From the NCBI RefSeq assembly GCF_963678795.1, contig NZ_OY787453.1:1364001-1428000 (forward strand): DNA of 64,000 nt, in the 5' to 3' direction. The stretch comes from an uncultured Methanoregula sp. (lineage in GTDB: Archaea; Halobacteriota; Methanomicrobia; Methanomicrobiales; Methanospirillaceae). Under the pieces are notes generated by a model. That model searched no databases, was not told the origin of the DNA, and was given only the letters and a program-made list of their open reading frames with translations. Of this stretch, positions 37,711 through 45,323 are shown in pieces (the first letter of the stretch is position 1; each line of letters starts with the position of its first letter). The position numbers and the translations under genes are program-made.

Positions 37711-39144
37711 ATGAGTAGACAAAATAGTTTGTATTTAAGCATTATTGTAATGACCATTTTTGGTCTTGCACTAATTCCCGCTGCGTCGGCATTTGGCGCT
37801 GTTTTGACATCTCCTTCGAGTACTTCGGTTGTACTGCATCCGGGAGATAAAATTACCATCGATGTCACAAGTCTTGCCAGTGGTGATCCATTCACCTACC
37901 AACTGAGCTCAAGTAATCTCTACATCCCTGGGAATTCTGTAACTCTTGCCAGCACCAGTATGCCCTTCAGTTTCAAAGATGGCTTATCAACTGAAACCGC
38001 TTCGGCAACTGGGATCTCTGCGGCCAATTATACCATTACGAAAGATGGTGGAGCCCAGATGACAAAATCCGGTACCTCCTTTAGCTCGAGTTATAACATC
38101 AAGTCAGGAACTTATGTTGTATCCGTAGTTGGAACACACTCGAGTGGTCCCGTTGGTATCAATTATGTAGTTTCAGGAACGGTGGATTCCGGTGCTCCTT
38201 CACCATCAACGCTCACGTTCACCGTACCATCGGACATATATACTGGTGATCTTACTGTCGCTATCCTTAGCGGATCAACAACCAAGTATAGTGGTACTTT
38301 CTCGATAGCGCCTAAGCCGGTAGAGCCCACGGGTGGCGGCGGCGGTGGCGGCGGTGCTCCTCCAGCTCCCGCACCAGCACCAGCTAAAGCTGCTTCTGTC
38401 CCCGCAGCACTTCTGGCACCCCCGGGAATCTCCCCGACTACAGCAACCCTCCAGAGCAACCCCCAGGGTCAGGTTCTGGCTAGTTATCAGATCGAAACAA
38501 ATCCCGATGCAGGATTCTCATCAGCCGTAAGTATCGCGACAGGTACGACCGTCGTTTCAGCAACCGGGGCGCCGGTTACTGAAATATCCGTTACTCCTGT
38601 TGACCCGAGTAAGGAATCGACAGCACTTGCCTCTGCCGGGTCTGTCTTCTCATTCTCCGGCCTCTCGGTAGAATGCGAACCTTCGGGAACACAGTTCTCG
38701 GGAGGTGCGGCCACCGTATCATTCTCGCTGACTCCCGCGCAGTGGGCCGAAGCACTCGGCAAAGCGAACGGAAATACCAACGCCATGACTATCCAGTTCT
38801 TTGATCAGGCAACAAAAACCTGGAGTGCTGTTCCAACAGTAGTTGATCCTGTAACTCATACAGTGACCGCTCAGGTCAGTCACTTCAGTCTGTATGGACT
38901 GTTCTATAATATCGCAGCAGCTAATACAACTCCCACTCCCCAGACTTTCGGAGACATCACAAAAACCAACATCACCGCTGGAACCACTTCCGCATCGGCA
39001 GCAGGCACCCCCGCAGCGGGAACTACTCCGGTTAAAACCATGATGGCACCCCCGGCACCCACTCAGAGCCCTGGACTTCCTGGTATTGCTGTTATCGGGA
39101 TTGTAGGGCTGGTTGGATATTTCGTTGCAAGAAAGATGAAATAA
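37711..39144 (+). CDS. Secreted Ser/Thr-rich surface protein with C-terminal membrane anchor
   Basis: 477 residues. A signal peptide covers 1-27 (YLSIIVMTIFGLALIPAASA). Residues 30-205 form a beta-rich, Ser/Thr-rich domain. A Gly8 run followed by an Ala-Pro hinge (about 210-230) separates it from a second beta domain (235-410) with SVECEPSGTQF and VTAQVSHFSLYGLF, a segment I associate with methanogen surface proteins. A Thr/Ala-rich linker leads to PGLPGIAVIGIVGLVGYFVARK, a C-terminal anchor resembling PGF-type sorting signals. The protein is probably glycosylated and exposed, perhaps carrying the glycan made upstream. It stands alone between two convergent-type gaps, with its own promoter and a T-tract afterwards. 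Confidence 0.8.
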   Translation: MSRQNSLYLSIIVMTIFGLALIPAASAFGAVLTSPSSTSVVLHPGDKITIDVTSLASGDPFTYQLSSSNLYIPGNSVTLASTSMPFSFKDGLSTETASATGISAANYTITKDGGAQMTKSGTSFSSSYNIKSGTYVVSVVGTHSSGPVGINYVVSGTVDSGAPSPSTLTFTVPSDIYTGDLTVAILSGSTTKYSGTFSIAPKPVEPTGGGGGGGGAPPAPAPAPAKAASVPAALLAPPGISPTTATLQSNPQGQVLASYQIETNPDAGFSSAVSIATGTTVVSATGAPVTEISVTPVDPSKESTALASAGSVFSFSGLSVECEPSGTQFSGGAATVSFSLTPAQWAEALGKANGNTNAMTIQFFDQATKTWSAVPTVVDPVTHTVTAQVSHFSLYGLFYNIAAANTTPTPQTFGDITKTNITAGTTSASAAGTPAAGTTPVKTMMAPPAPTQSPGLPGIAVIGIVGLVGYFVARKMK

Positions 39145-39165
39145 TTTAAACAACCCAAATATTTC

Positions 39166-39171
39166 TTTTTT
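39166..39171 (+). terminator. T-tract terminator after the S-layer-like gene
   Basis: ATTTCTTTTTTC about 20 bases after the stop, in the plus direction, with no hairpin needed, as in archaeal intrinsic termination. Confidence 0.4.
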
Positions 39172-39400
39172 CTGGATTCCGGTAATCCTGACGTGTGCCT
39201 GTCGGCCCGCAACTTTTCACAACATAAGACGTTCACTTCTGAATGTCCGTCATTACGGTACTAGATGGAACCATAACGAAAATTGTGTTACCCTAAAAAA
39301 GAAAATCTTCATGAACTGTTGTTGGGTTCCGGGAAATTACGGATTCTGCCACTATATCCGGGAGACATCACAGTGATACAATCATCCCGTAGCACGAATT

Positions 39401-40429
39401 TCAGGCTTTTTTTGTCTGGTACATATGCCAGATCTTGCAGGCGCCCTCATGGCTCACCATGCAGGGACCGACCGGTGTCCGGGGTGTGCAGACTTTACCG
39501 AATAGTTTGCAGTCAGACGGCTGGGATATCCCGCGCAGGATCCTGTCACAGGCGCAGGCGGAGTGCTTGCTGATGTGCTTATAGATTATAGCGAACTTCT
39601 TCTGCGCATCGTACTGCTCGAACTCCTTCTTCAGCCGCAGGCCGGAACCCCTGATGACCGGGAACCCGCGCCACTCCACATCCGATGACTCGAAAACCCG
39701 GTACATGATCTCTTTTGCCTTCACATTTCCCTCCCGGCTTACGGCACGGGGATAGGCATTGTCCACCCGGGTGGTTCCCTCTTTTACCTGCCGGACCAGC
39801 ATCAGGAGACCCAGGAGAATATCCTCGGCCTCGAAGCCGGCAACAACCTGGGGGACCGGGAAATGCTCGTATTCTTCATAGCCCATGACCGTGCAGACAT
39901 GACCGGGAAGCATGAAACCGTTGAGCTTTGCCTCTCCCTGTTCCAGCAGCCACTGCATGGCCGGTGGGACAATCCGGTGGCACGAGAGAATGGAGAAATT
40001 CTCCGGGGGATGTGAAAGGATTGTCGCAGCAACGGTCGGGGCCGTGGTCTCGAACCCGACCGAGATGAAAACAACTTCTTTATCAGTCTTATTGGCTATC
40101 TCAACTGCCTTATGGACGCCCTGTACGACCCGGACATCGCCGCCACAGGATTCAAGCGAACCTTTGGATCCCGGTACCCGCAGGAGATCACCGTATGTTG
40201 CAATAATACAGTTCTTCTCCACCAGATCGAGTGCTGCATCGATCTCCCCCTGGGGTGTGATACAGACAGGGCAGCCCGGTCCCATGACAATCTTCAGCTG
40301 CTCCGGGAGCAGGCTGCGCAGCCCGGTTCGTGCGATCGCTGCTTCATGCGTACCGCAGATGTGCATGAACGTCATGTCACGGTCGACTTGTTCATGCAGC
40401 ATGTCTGCAATCTCTTTTCCCGTCGCCAT
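39401..40429 (-). CDS. hypD: Hydrogenase maturation protein HypD
   Basis: 342 residues from the ATG at 40429 (MATGKEIADMLHEQ). A longer frame to 40504 lacks homology in its first 25 residues. HypD is the iron-sulfur scaffold where HypC/HypE-delivered cyanide and CO are put on the Fe of [NiFe]-hydrogenases. Diagnostic features are CGTHE at 25-29, GPGCPVC with Cys53 and Cys56, GFETTAPT, and the C-terminal cysteine cluster CACDRILRG to CKIWH that binds the [4Fe-4S] cluster. No other hyp gene is in the window. Divergent from the MscS channel gene with 46 bases between starts. Methanogens need this for F420-reducing and energy-converting hydrogenases. Confidence 0.95.
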   Translation of the reverse strand: MATGKEIADMLHEQVDRDMTFMHICGTHEAAIARTGLRSLLPEQLKIVMGPGCPVCITPQGEIDAALDLVEKNCIIATYGDLLRVPGSKGSLESCGGDVRVVQGVHKAVEIANKTDKEVVFISVGFETTAPTVAATILSHPPENFSILSCHRIVPPAMQWLLEQGEAKLNGFMLPGHVCTVMGYEEYEHFPVPQVVAGFEAEDILLGLLMLVRQVKEGTTRVDNAYPRAVSREGNVKAKEIMYRVFESSDVEWRGFPVIRGSGLRLKKEFEQYDAQKKFAIIYKHISKHSACACDRILRGISQPSDCKLFGKVCTPRTPVGPCMVSHEGACKIWHMYQTKKA

Positions 40430-40475
40430 AAAAATCTTAAAAGTATTTACCGCAGAATCACATAAGTGTACGTGT
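40430..40475. promoter_or_regulatory. 46-base divergent promoter between hypD and the MscS gene
   Basis: The whole gap contains CTTAAAAGTATTTAC (40436-40450), which could act as a TATA box for the plus-strand channel gene. On the minus strand, TACTTTTAAG could act for hypD. The leaders would be very short or absent. Confidence 0.4.
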
Positions 40476-41528
40476 ATGGAGATCGGATTGTCTGCGTTTG
40501 ACATGAATTATGTCTTTGCAGCCCTGACGATACTATTAGGTATCGTCATTGCTTTTCTTGTCCGGACACTCGTCCGCTGGCTGGAATCAAAAGCCGAAGA
40601 GACCGATACCAAATGGGATGACATCATCATTGCGGCATTTGGCCTGCCGGTCCAGATAACGATCGTTGTCGTTTCGATCTACTTTGCTGTCACCTGGTTC
40701 AATATCCTCCCGGAGAATGCCCAGTGGCTCCTCAATCCGGCATTCGTGACGGCGTTTTACATCATCATCAGCGCATGGATCATCTCATCATTCCTGCATG
40801 ATATCCTCACAACGTATGGTCGCGTTCTGGCCGGCAAGTCAGAGACCGACCTGGATGATCGCTTAATCGATCTGCTCGAACTGGTGGTCAAGTACGTTGT
40901 CTGGTTCGCAGCCGTCATGGCGATCCTCAAGGTCTTCAATATTGATATCACCCCGTTCCTTGCCGGTGCGGGTATTGCCGGTATCGCCGTTGCGCTGGCA
41001 GCGCAGGATTTCATCTCCAATTTCTTTGGCGGGGCCATCATCACGGTGGACAAACCGTTTAAGGTGGGTGACCGGATCAAGGTTGATAATTATTACGGGG
41101 ATGTCCTCTCGGTCGGCACCCGTAGCACCCGCATCAAGACCCTTGATTATCAGGTTGTCACGATTCCCAACAACAAGATCACGACAAATGTCATTACCAA
41201 TTACTCAGAGCCTGATGAAAAACTCCGGATCACGATACCTGTATCGGTTGCCTATGGTACCGATATCGATACGGTAAAAAAGATCCTTCTTGATATTGCA
41301 CAGAACGTAATCCGGAATACTGATTATCTTCTCGATGATCCCGCCCCGAAAGTCTTCTTCCTCGAATTTGCTGATTCCAGCCTGAAGTTTGTTCTCTATG
41401 TATGGGCCCGGAAATACAACCTCCCGGATGAGATTAAGGATTCCATCAACTCCCTGATTGCCGAACGGTTTGCTGAAGAAGGAATCGAGATCCCTTTCCC
41501 CCAGATGGAAGTGCGGATGAAAAAATAA
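40476..41528 (+). CDS. MscS-family mechanosensitive channel
   Basis: 350 residues from the ATG at 40476. A longer open frame extends far upstream but is antisense to hypD. The second ATG at 40503 is also possible. Three or more N-terminal membrane helices are followed by the pore-lining TM3, GAGIAGIAVALAAQDFISNFFGG (about 162-184), the glycine/alanine-packed helix of MscS. The beta domain segment DKPFKVGDRI and VTIPNNKI follow. The C-terminal alpha/beta domain is complete. It opens under membrane tension to release solutes in osmotic downshock. Archaeal methanogens commonly carry several. No partner gene seen. Confidence 0.92.
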   Translation: MEIGLSAFDMNYVFAALTILLGIVIAFLVRTLVRWLESKAEETDTKWDDIIIAAFGLPVQITIVVVSIYFAVTWFNILPENAQWLLNPAFVTAFYIIISAWIISSFLHDILTTYGRVLAGKSETDLDDRLIDLLELVVKYVVWFAAVMAILKVFNIDITPFLAGAGIAGIAVALAAQDFISNFFGGAIITVDKPFKVGDRIKVDNYYGDVLSVGTRSTRIKTLDYQVVTIPNNKITTNVITNYSEPDEKLRITIPVSVAYGTDIDTVKKILLDIAQNVIRNTDYLLDDPAPKVFFLEFADSSLKFVLYVWARKYNLPDEIKDSINSLIAERFAEEGIEIPFPQMEVRMKK

Positions 41529-41550
41529 CTTTTTCTCTACCTTCTCTCGC

Positions 41551-41560
41551 ATTTTTTTTT
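41551..41560 (+). terminator. T-tract terminator after the MscS gene
   Basis: ATTTTTTTTT about 22 bases after the channel gene's stop, in a pyrimidine-rich stretch, consistent with archaeal termination before the tRNA. Confidence 0.45.
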
Positions 41561-41774
41561 ATTTTCCGCGAGCCTGAGGACCGACTCCGGTTATTCATGG
41601 AATCAACGGCCGGAACGGGTTCATTTTTTAACCAGAGCCCTGCGATATCCGCAATGTTTTATAGGGATTACTCACAACGTAGTTAGGCAACCGCCAATGG
41701 GGCGGAAATGGCAGGCAGACATCTCCACCGATGAGATGAATAACTGTCGGATCCGTTGTTGCTGAACTATTCCA

Positions 41775-41848
41775 GCCTATGTGACACAGCCTGGCAGTGT
41801 GCCTCCTTGGTAAGGAGGAAGTCGCGAGTTCAAATCTCGCCATAGGCT
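41775..41848 (+). tRNA. tRNA-Thr (anticodon GGT)
   Basis: A 74-base cloverleaf. The acceptor stem GCCTATG pairs with CATAGGC, the D stem is ACAC/GTGT, the anticodon stem CCTCC/GGAGG has loop TTGGTAA so the anticodon is GGT (reads ACC), the variable loop is AAGTC, and the T stem GCGAG/CTCGC has loop TTCAAAT. The discriminator base is T at 41848. No intron and no encoded CCA. All stems are perfectly paired, so this is likely functional. Confidence 0.95.
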
Positions 41849-41933
41849 CTTTTCCTGTTTCGTTTTTGCTGGTGAGTATTTTATCAACTCCCGGAACCGG
41901 GCCGATTTAACGATACTCCCGGAATACAAATTA

Positions 41934-41948
41934 AGTTATATTAAATAA
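41934..41948 (+). promoter_or_regulatory. TATA region of the PH-domain gene
   Basis: AGTTATATTAAATAA lies about 45-55 bases before the ATG at 41990. Transcription would start near 41966, placing the alternative GTG start right at the transcript end and favouring the ATG with GGGA upstream. Confidence 0.4.
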
Positions 41949-41965
41949 TCATACAATTATTACCC

Positions 41966-43024
41966 GTGAAAGATCGACGGGACTTATCTATGCCCGACAG
42001 CAGTGTAACCCCTGAATGCAGTCTTTCTGGTGAAAGTCCTGCAGGGAAAGGTTCCGATTGCGGCGATAGCGTTTCGCACGTAGATCCGGGTCCGGCTACC
42101 CCGCCGGAAACTGCATCTGCAACGGAAGGTCCGGTGAGTCCTGATAATAATGAGGATCTGGTTCTTCTCACAACTCACCCGGACCCCCGCAGTTTTATCT
42201 ATAAATATGTCCTGGCATGTTTCCCCATCGTCCTGGTCATTCTCTGTATATTTATCCGATCACTTCTTGGGGGAGTAACGCAGGCACTCATTCCCGGAAT
42301 ACCCGGTTCATTCAGCATGGTGGTCCCGACAGTTACCAGCTTTGCCAACCTCGCCGTCTATCTTGTTGCACCTGTTGGGATTTTTGTGATAGTTGCCGGA
42401 ATCGGATGGACATTGCGTTTTACCGAGCTCTGGACAAGTACGCTCATTACCCTGCTATTGAGTATTGTCGTTGGCATGCTCATTATGAGTGGCACCGGCA
42501 TTCCCCTCATTTCGGAACGCTACGTATCGGGCGTACTTCACTGGATAGCATACCTGGTTCAGCCATTCTGCCTTCTCTCTGCCGTCATGATACTTGGCTG
42601 GACGGAAAAATTCCGTCGGAGTATTACCTATACGCTCCTCAAAGAGAATCTTGTAATCCGCGGTGGTGTCTGGAAACACCAGGAGCATCTGATCCCACAC
42701 CACCAGATTGCACGGGTTGTCCTGGAACAGGACTTTTTTGGCCGGATGTTCAATTACGGGACGGTCATTCCCCAGAGTATCTCCCGGTGGGGCGCCGAAA
42801 CTTCCCTGCGGGGAGTTGGTTCCAGCGGACAAAAAGATAATATCGGGGCAATGATAGGTTTTGCAAAAGGCAGAGAGGAAGCATCCCGTTATCCCCTGGA
42901 TTGTTTCTTTGGGATTCCGGATCCCAGGATAGCGCAGGAGCTCATGAAACAACTTATGCTCCGTCCAGCATCGCGGGAAGAAGAACAGGTTATGTACTTA
43001 AAACAGATCCGTGATAAAATGTAA
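41966..43024 (+). CDS. PH-like (bPH2/DUF304) domain membrane protein
   Basis: 352 residues from GTG 41966, or 344 from the ATG at 41990, which suits the promoter position better. The first about 60 residues are polar and probably unstructured. Four membrane spans follow (about 78-100, 122-147, 155-177, 192-212). Then comes the bPH-like region starting at ITYTLLKENLVIRGGVWKHQEHLIPHHQIARV (about 220-250), the pattern of YdbS/YdbT-type domains where the LIPYxxI segment is typical. The function of these domains is not established. They are thought to bind other proteins or lipids at the membrane. The tail is charged. Single gene between tRNA-Thr and the repeat region. Confidence 0.75.
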   Translation: MKDRRDLSMPDSSVTPECSLSGESPAGKGSDCGDSVSHVDPGPATPPETASATEGPVSPDNNEDLVLLTTHPDPRSFIYKYVLACFPIVLVILCIFIRSLLGGVTQALIPGIPGSFSMVVPTVTSFANLAVYLVAPVGIFVIVAGIGWTLRFTELWTSTLITLLLSIVVGMLIMSGTGIPLISERYVSGVLHWIAYLVQPFCLLSAVMILGWTEKFRRSITYTLLKENLVIRGGVWKHQEHLIPHHQIARVVLEQDFFGRMFNYGTVIPQSISRWGAETSLRGVGSSGQKDNIGAMIGFAKGREEASRYPLDCFFGIPDPRIAQELMKQLMLRPASREEEQVMYLKQIRDKM

Positions 43025-43029
43025 ACAAT

Positions 43030-43520
43030 CCAGTAATCCGGACCAATCAGTATCATTTACATATCGGACCTGAAAAATCCGGGAACAATCTTATCGGTTC
43101 ATGGGTGTTTCAGTAAAACGACAATTTTCAACCAGACTCCGGTTGAAAATTTTTCACCGCGATCCAGATCGCGTTTGAAAACCGCTCGCAGATCAACCGG
43201 ACTTTGATTCTCATTTCTCATTCAAACCTTGATTTATCATTTTCAACCGGACCTTGAATGAAAATTTTCAAGCGAACCCTGACTGAAAAATACGGTCCGA
43301 AATTACCTTCCGTCGTGAATGGATCGCGCTGGCTGTTGCACAAGTAGTTAACTTTTCGCAACCAGACCTTGATTAAAAATTTTCAGGCAGACTTTGATTG
43401 AAATTTTTTCACCAAACCTTGATTTCGAAATTTTCATCGCGATAAGGATCGTGATTGAAAACACTCAGCAAATCAACCGGACCCTGATTGAAAAATGTTA
43501 ACCGGACGTTGGTTTAAAAA
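43030..43520. repeat. Degenerate 25-base tandem repeat region with 280-base higher order
   Basis: Units resembling AACCGGACCTTGATTGAAAA, followed by TTTTC, recur at about 43130, 43156 (diverged), 43195, 43220, 43245, 43270, 43360, 43385, 43411, 43436 (diverged), 43475 and 43500, mostly 25-26 bases apart. Weaker traces appear at 43037 and 43064. A larger period is visible: 43130-43215 matches 43410-43495 at an offset of 280 bases, including an unusual segment (CGCGATccaGATCGCG / CGCGATaagGATCGTG). No reading frame runs through it. It lies between two unrelated genes. CRISPR is ruled out by the lack of spacers. Role unknown. Confidence 0.7.
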
Positions 43521-43806
43521 GGGCTCTGCAGAACCATCAGGAAATCCCTGACTCGTCCCCGGGCGTTACCAACACCCCGGAAAAGATAATCCCGGCAACG
43601 GATGGGTGAAAACATTTTGCCCTGCCATGTGTCATAAAGGCCATGAAGCGGGGAACACGGTATATTTTGGGAAGTTCTGAAACAATTGCTCCGCGGATGG
43701 CAGGGCCGCGGTACTTTCGCACATGTCCTGCCATTACTGGTTATATGCGTCCGGAGAATCCACCACTTCAGATAAACCCGCGGAATCAACTTTATTGAGA
43801 GAATAT

Positions 43807-43818
43807 ACGAATATTCGT
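43807..43818. promoter_or_regulatory. Perfect 12-base palindrome upstream of the aminotransferase
   Basis: ACGAATATTCGT, a perfect inverted repeat about 70 bases before the ATG at 43886 and beside an A/T-rich element. It could be an operator or part of the promoter. It is single-copy here, so this is tentative. Confidence 0.35.
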
Positions 43819-43885
43819 CTTTAACATTTCACAGATCCCTTTATGCATTTCCATTTCCAATAAAAATGAAGAATTGTGGTGAATC

Positions 43886-45118
43886 ATGAGCCAACCGATA
43901 CCCCCTGGATCTGGTCAGCACCAGGTCACTACAAAAAAATACACGTTTGCTCCGCGGATGGCAAAAACTCCGAAATCCTTTATCCGGGAAATTCTCAAGG
44001 TCACCGAAGATCCCCGGATCATATCATTTGCCGGGGGCCTGCCAAGCCCGGCGCTCATCGATGTGGATAATATTGCAGCAGCAGCAGCATCGGTCCTTGC
44101 AAAGGATGGCAGGACCGCGCTCCAGTATTCCACGACCGAAGGCTACCGTCCGCTCCGGCAGTTCATTGCAGACCGGTACCGGAAACGTCTCGGGCTTGAA
44201 ATATCCCCGGATGAGATCCTGATCACGAACGGATCGCAGCAATGTCTTGATCTTCTTGGCAAGGTTCTCATCAATAAAGGCGATCATATTGCTATCGAAC
44301 GACCCGGATACCTTGGTGCTATCCAGGCATTTTCACTGTATGAGCCCGGGTTCCATCCCATCCTCCTTCATGAGGACGGGCCTGACCCGGCCCAGCTCGC
44401 AGATTGTCTTTTGAAATTTCCTGTCCGCTTTTTTTACGGCATCCCGAACTCCCAGAACCCCTCGGGGATCACCTATTCCGAAGAGAGGCGGCGGGAGATT
44501 GCCGGAATCCTGGAGAAGAGCGACGCGCTCTTTATTGAAGACGATGCATACGGGGAGCTGAACTTTGCAGGAAAATCCCTTCCCTCATTGCGACAGTTTA
44601 TTCCGGAACAAACCATTATTACCGGTTCTTTTTCAAAAATTCTCGCCCCAGGCATGCGTATGGGTTGGGTTGTTGCACCTCCGGCTATCATGGAACAGCT
44701 GGTTATTGCAAAACAGGCGTCGGACCTCCATTCCAATTACCTGTGCCAGAGGATAGCAGCAGAATATCTCCAGAACCAGAATATCGATGCCCATATAGAG
44801 AAGATCCGGGCGTCATACCGGAAGCAACGGGATGTCATGATAAATTGTATGCAGGATTTATTTCCGGACACCGTCTCGTTTACCCGCCCTCAGGGCGGAA
44901 TGTTCATCTGGGTCACCCTGCCGGAAGGAATCTCCTCAATGAAGATCTTCGATGCTGCGATCAAAGAGAATGTTGCAGTCCTTCCCGGGTCACCGTTCTA
45001 TGTCGATGGCGGGGGCGACAATACCCTGCGGATAAATTTCTCGAATTCTACTGAAGATAAGATCCGGACCGGGATCGAGCGTCTGGCATCTGTAATCAGG
45101 AAGCAGAGCCAGTCCTGA
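43886..45118 (+). CDS. PLP-dependent aminotransferase (LysN/MocR-type class I)
   Basis: 410 residues. Key features are YSTTEGYRPLRQFIADRY near 75-92, ILITNGSQQCLDL near 111-123, the PLP-contact Asn in IPNSQNPSG near 190-198, the Asp-Tyr pair in IEDDAYGEL near 216-224, and the internal aldimine Lys in GSFSKILAPGMRMGW near 249-263. It belongs to the fold-I group of 2-aminoadipate/aromatic aminotransferases (LysN-like and the catalytic half of MocR regulators), but has no DNA-binding domain. The donor-acceptor pair is not certain. The ATG has GGTGA about 5 bases upstream. T-tracts follow the stop. Confidence 0.9.
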   Translation: MSQPIPPGSGQHQVTTKKYTFAPRMAKTPKSFIREILKVTEDPRIISFAGGLPSPALIDVDNIAAAAASVLAKDGRTALQYSTTEGYRPLRQFIADRYRKRLGLEISPDEILITNGSQQCLDLLGKVLINKGDHIAIERPGYLGAIQAFSLYEPGFHPILLHEDGPDPAQLADCLLKFPVRFFYGIPNSQNPSGITYSEERRREIAGILEKSDALFIEDDAYGELNFAGKSLPSLRQFIPEQTIITGSFSKILAPGMRMGWVVAPPAIMEQLVIAKQASDLHSNYLCQRIAAEYLQNQNIDAHIEKIRASYRKQRDVMINCMQDLFPDTVSFTRPQGGMFIWVTLPEGISSMKIFDAAIKENVAVLPGSPFYVDGGGDNTLRINFSNSTEDKIRTGIERLASVIRKQSQS

Positions 45119-45137
45119 TTTTTTTTAATTCCTTTTT
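45119..45137 (+). terminator. T-tracts after the aminotransferase gene
   Basis: Two T runs (45119-45126 and 45133-45137) directly after the stop, consistent with archaeal termination ahead of the giant TPR gene's promoter. Confidence 0.45.
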
Positions 45138-45146
45138 CCTACGCAG

Positions 45147-45184
45147 TTTAAATAGCATTCATAAATCAGTACTAATTATATATT
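45147..45184 (+). promoter_or_regulatory. Candidate promoters of the giant TPR gene
   Basis: Two A/T boxes, TTTAAATA (45147-45154) and TAATTATATATT (45173-45184), lie 140-175 bases ahead of the ATG at 45324. This leaves a leader of over 100 bases that holds three GTATAC sites. Which box is used is unclear. Confidence 0.45.
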
Positions 45185-45220
45185 GTACCGGAAAGGGTAT
45201 ATGCGGCTTTTAAGTAACCT

Positions 45221-45266
45221 GTATACCTGAGTATACAACAGCGCGGAAGAGAAGAGAACAGTATAC
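45221..45266. repeat. Three phased GTATAC palindromes in the TPR gene leader
   Basis: GTATAC occurs at 45221-45226, 45231-45236 and 45261-45266. The first two are 10 bases apart and the third is 30 bases further, all on one face of the helix. They lie just after the likely promoter, where a repressor or activator could bind. No regulator is identified. Confidence 0.45.
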
Positions 45267-45323
45267 AATCAATGGCAGCCCATACCAGCATGCGCACAGT
45301 GGGTTACGGCGAGGTAAAAATTC

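Noticed and set aside
39912..40475. Upstream extension of the MscS frame giving 538 residues
   Set aside because: The extra part is antisense to hypD and has no similarity to channels. The real start is at 40476 or 40503.
43030..43520. CRISPR array
   Set aside because: Units are degenerate and contiguous with no unique spacers of constant length, and there are no cas genes nearby.
43514..43789. 91-residue minus-strand frame before the aminotransferase
   Set aside because: No family, no ribosome site, and it overlaps the likely regulatory region.
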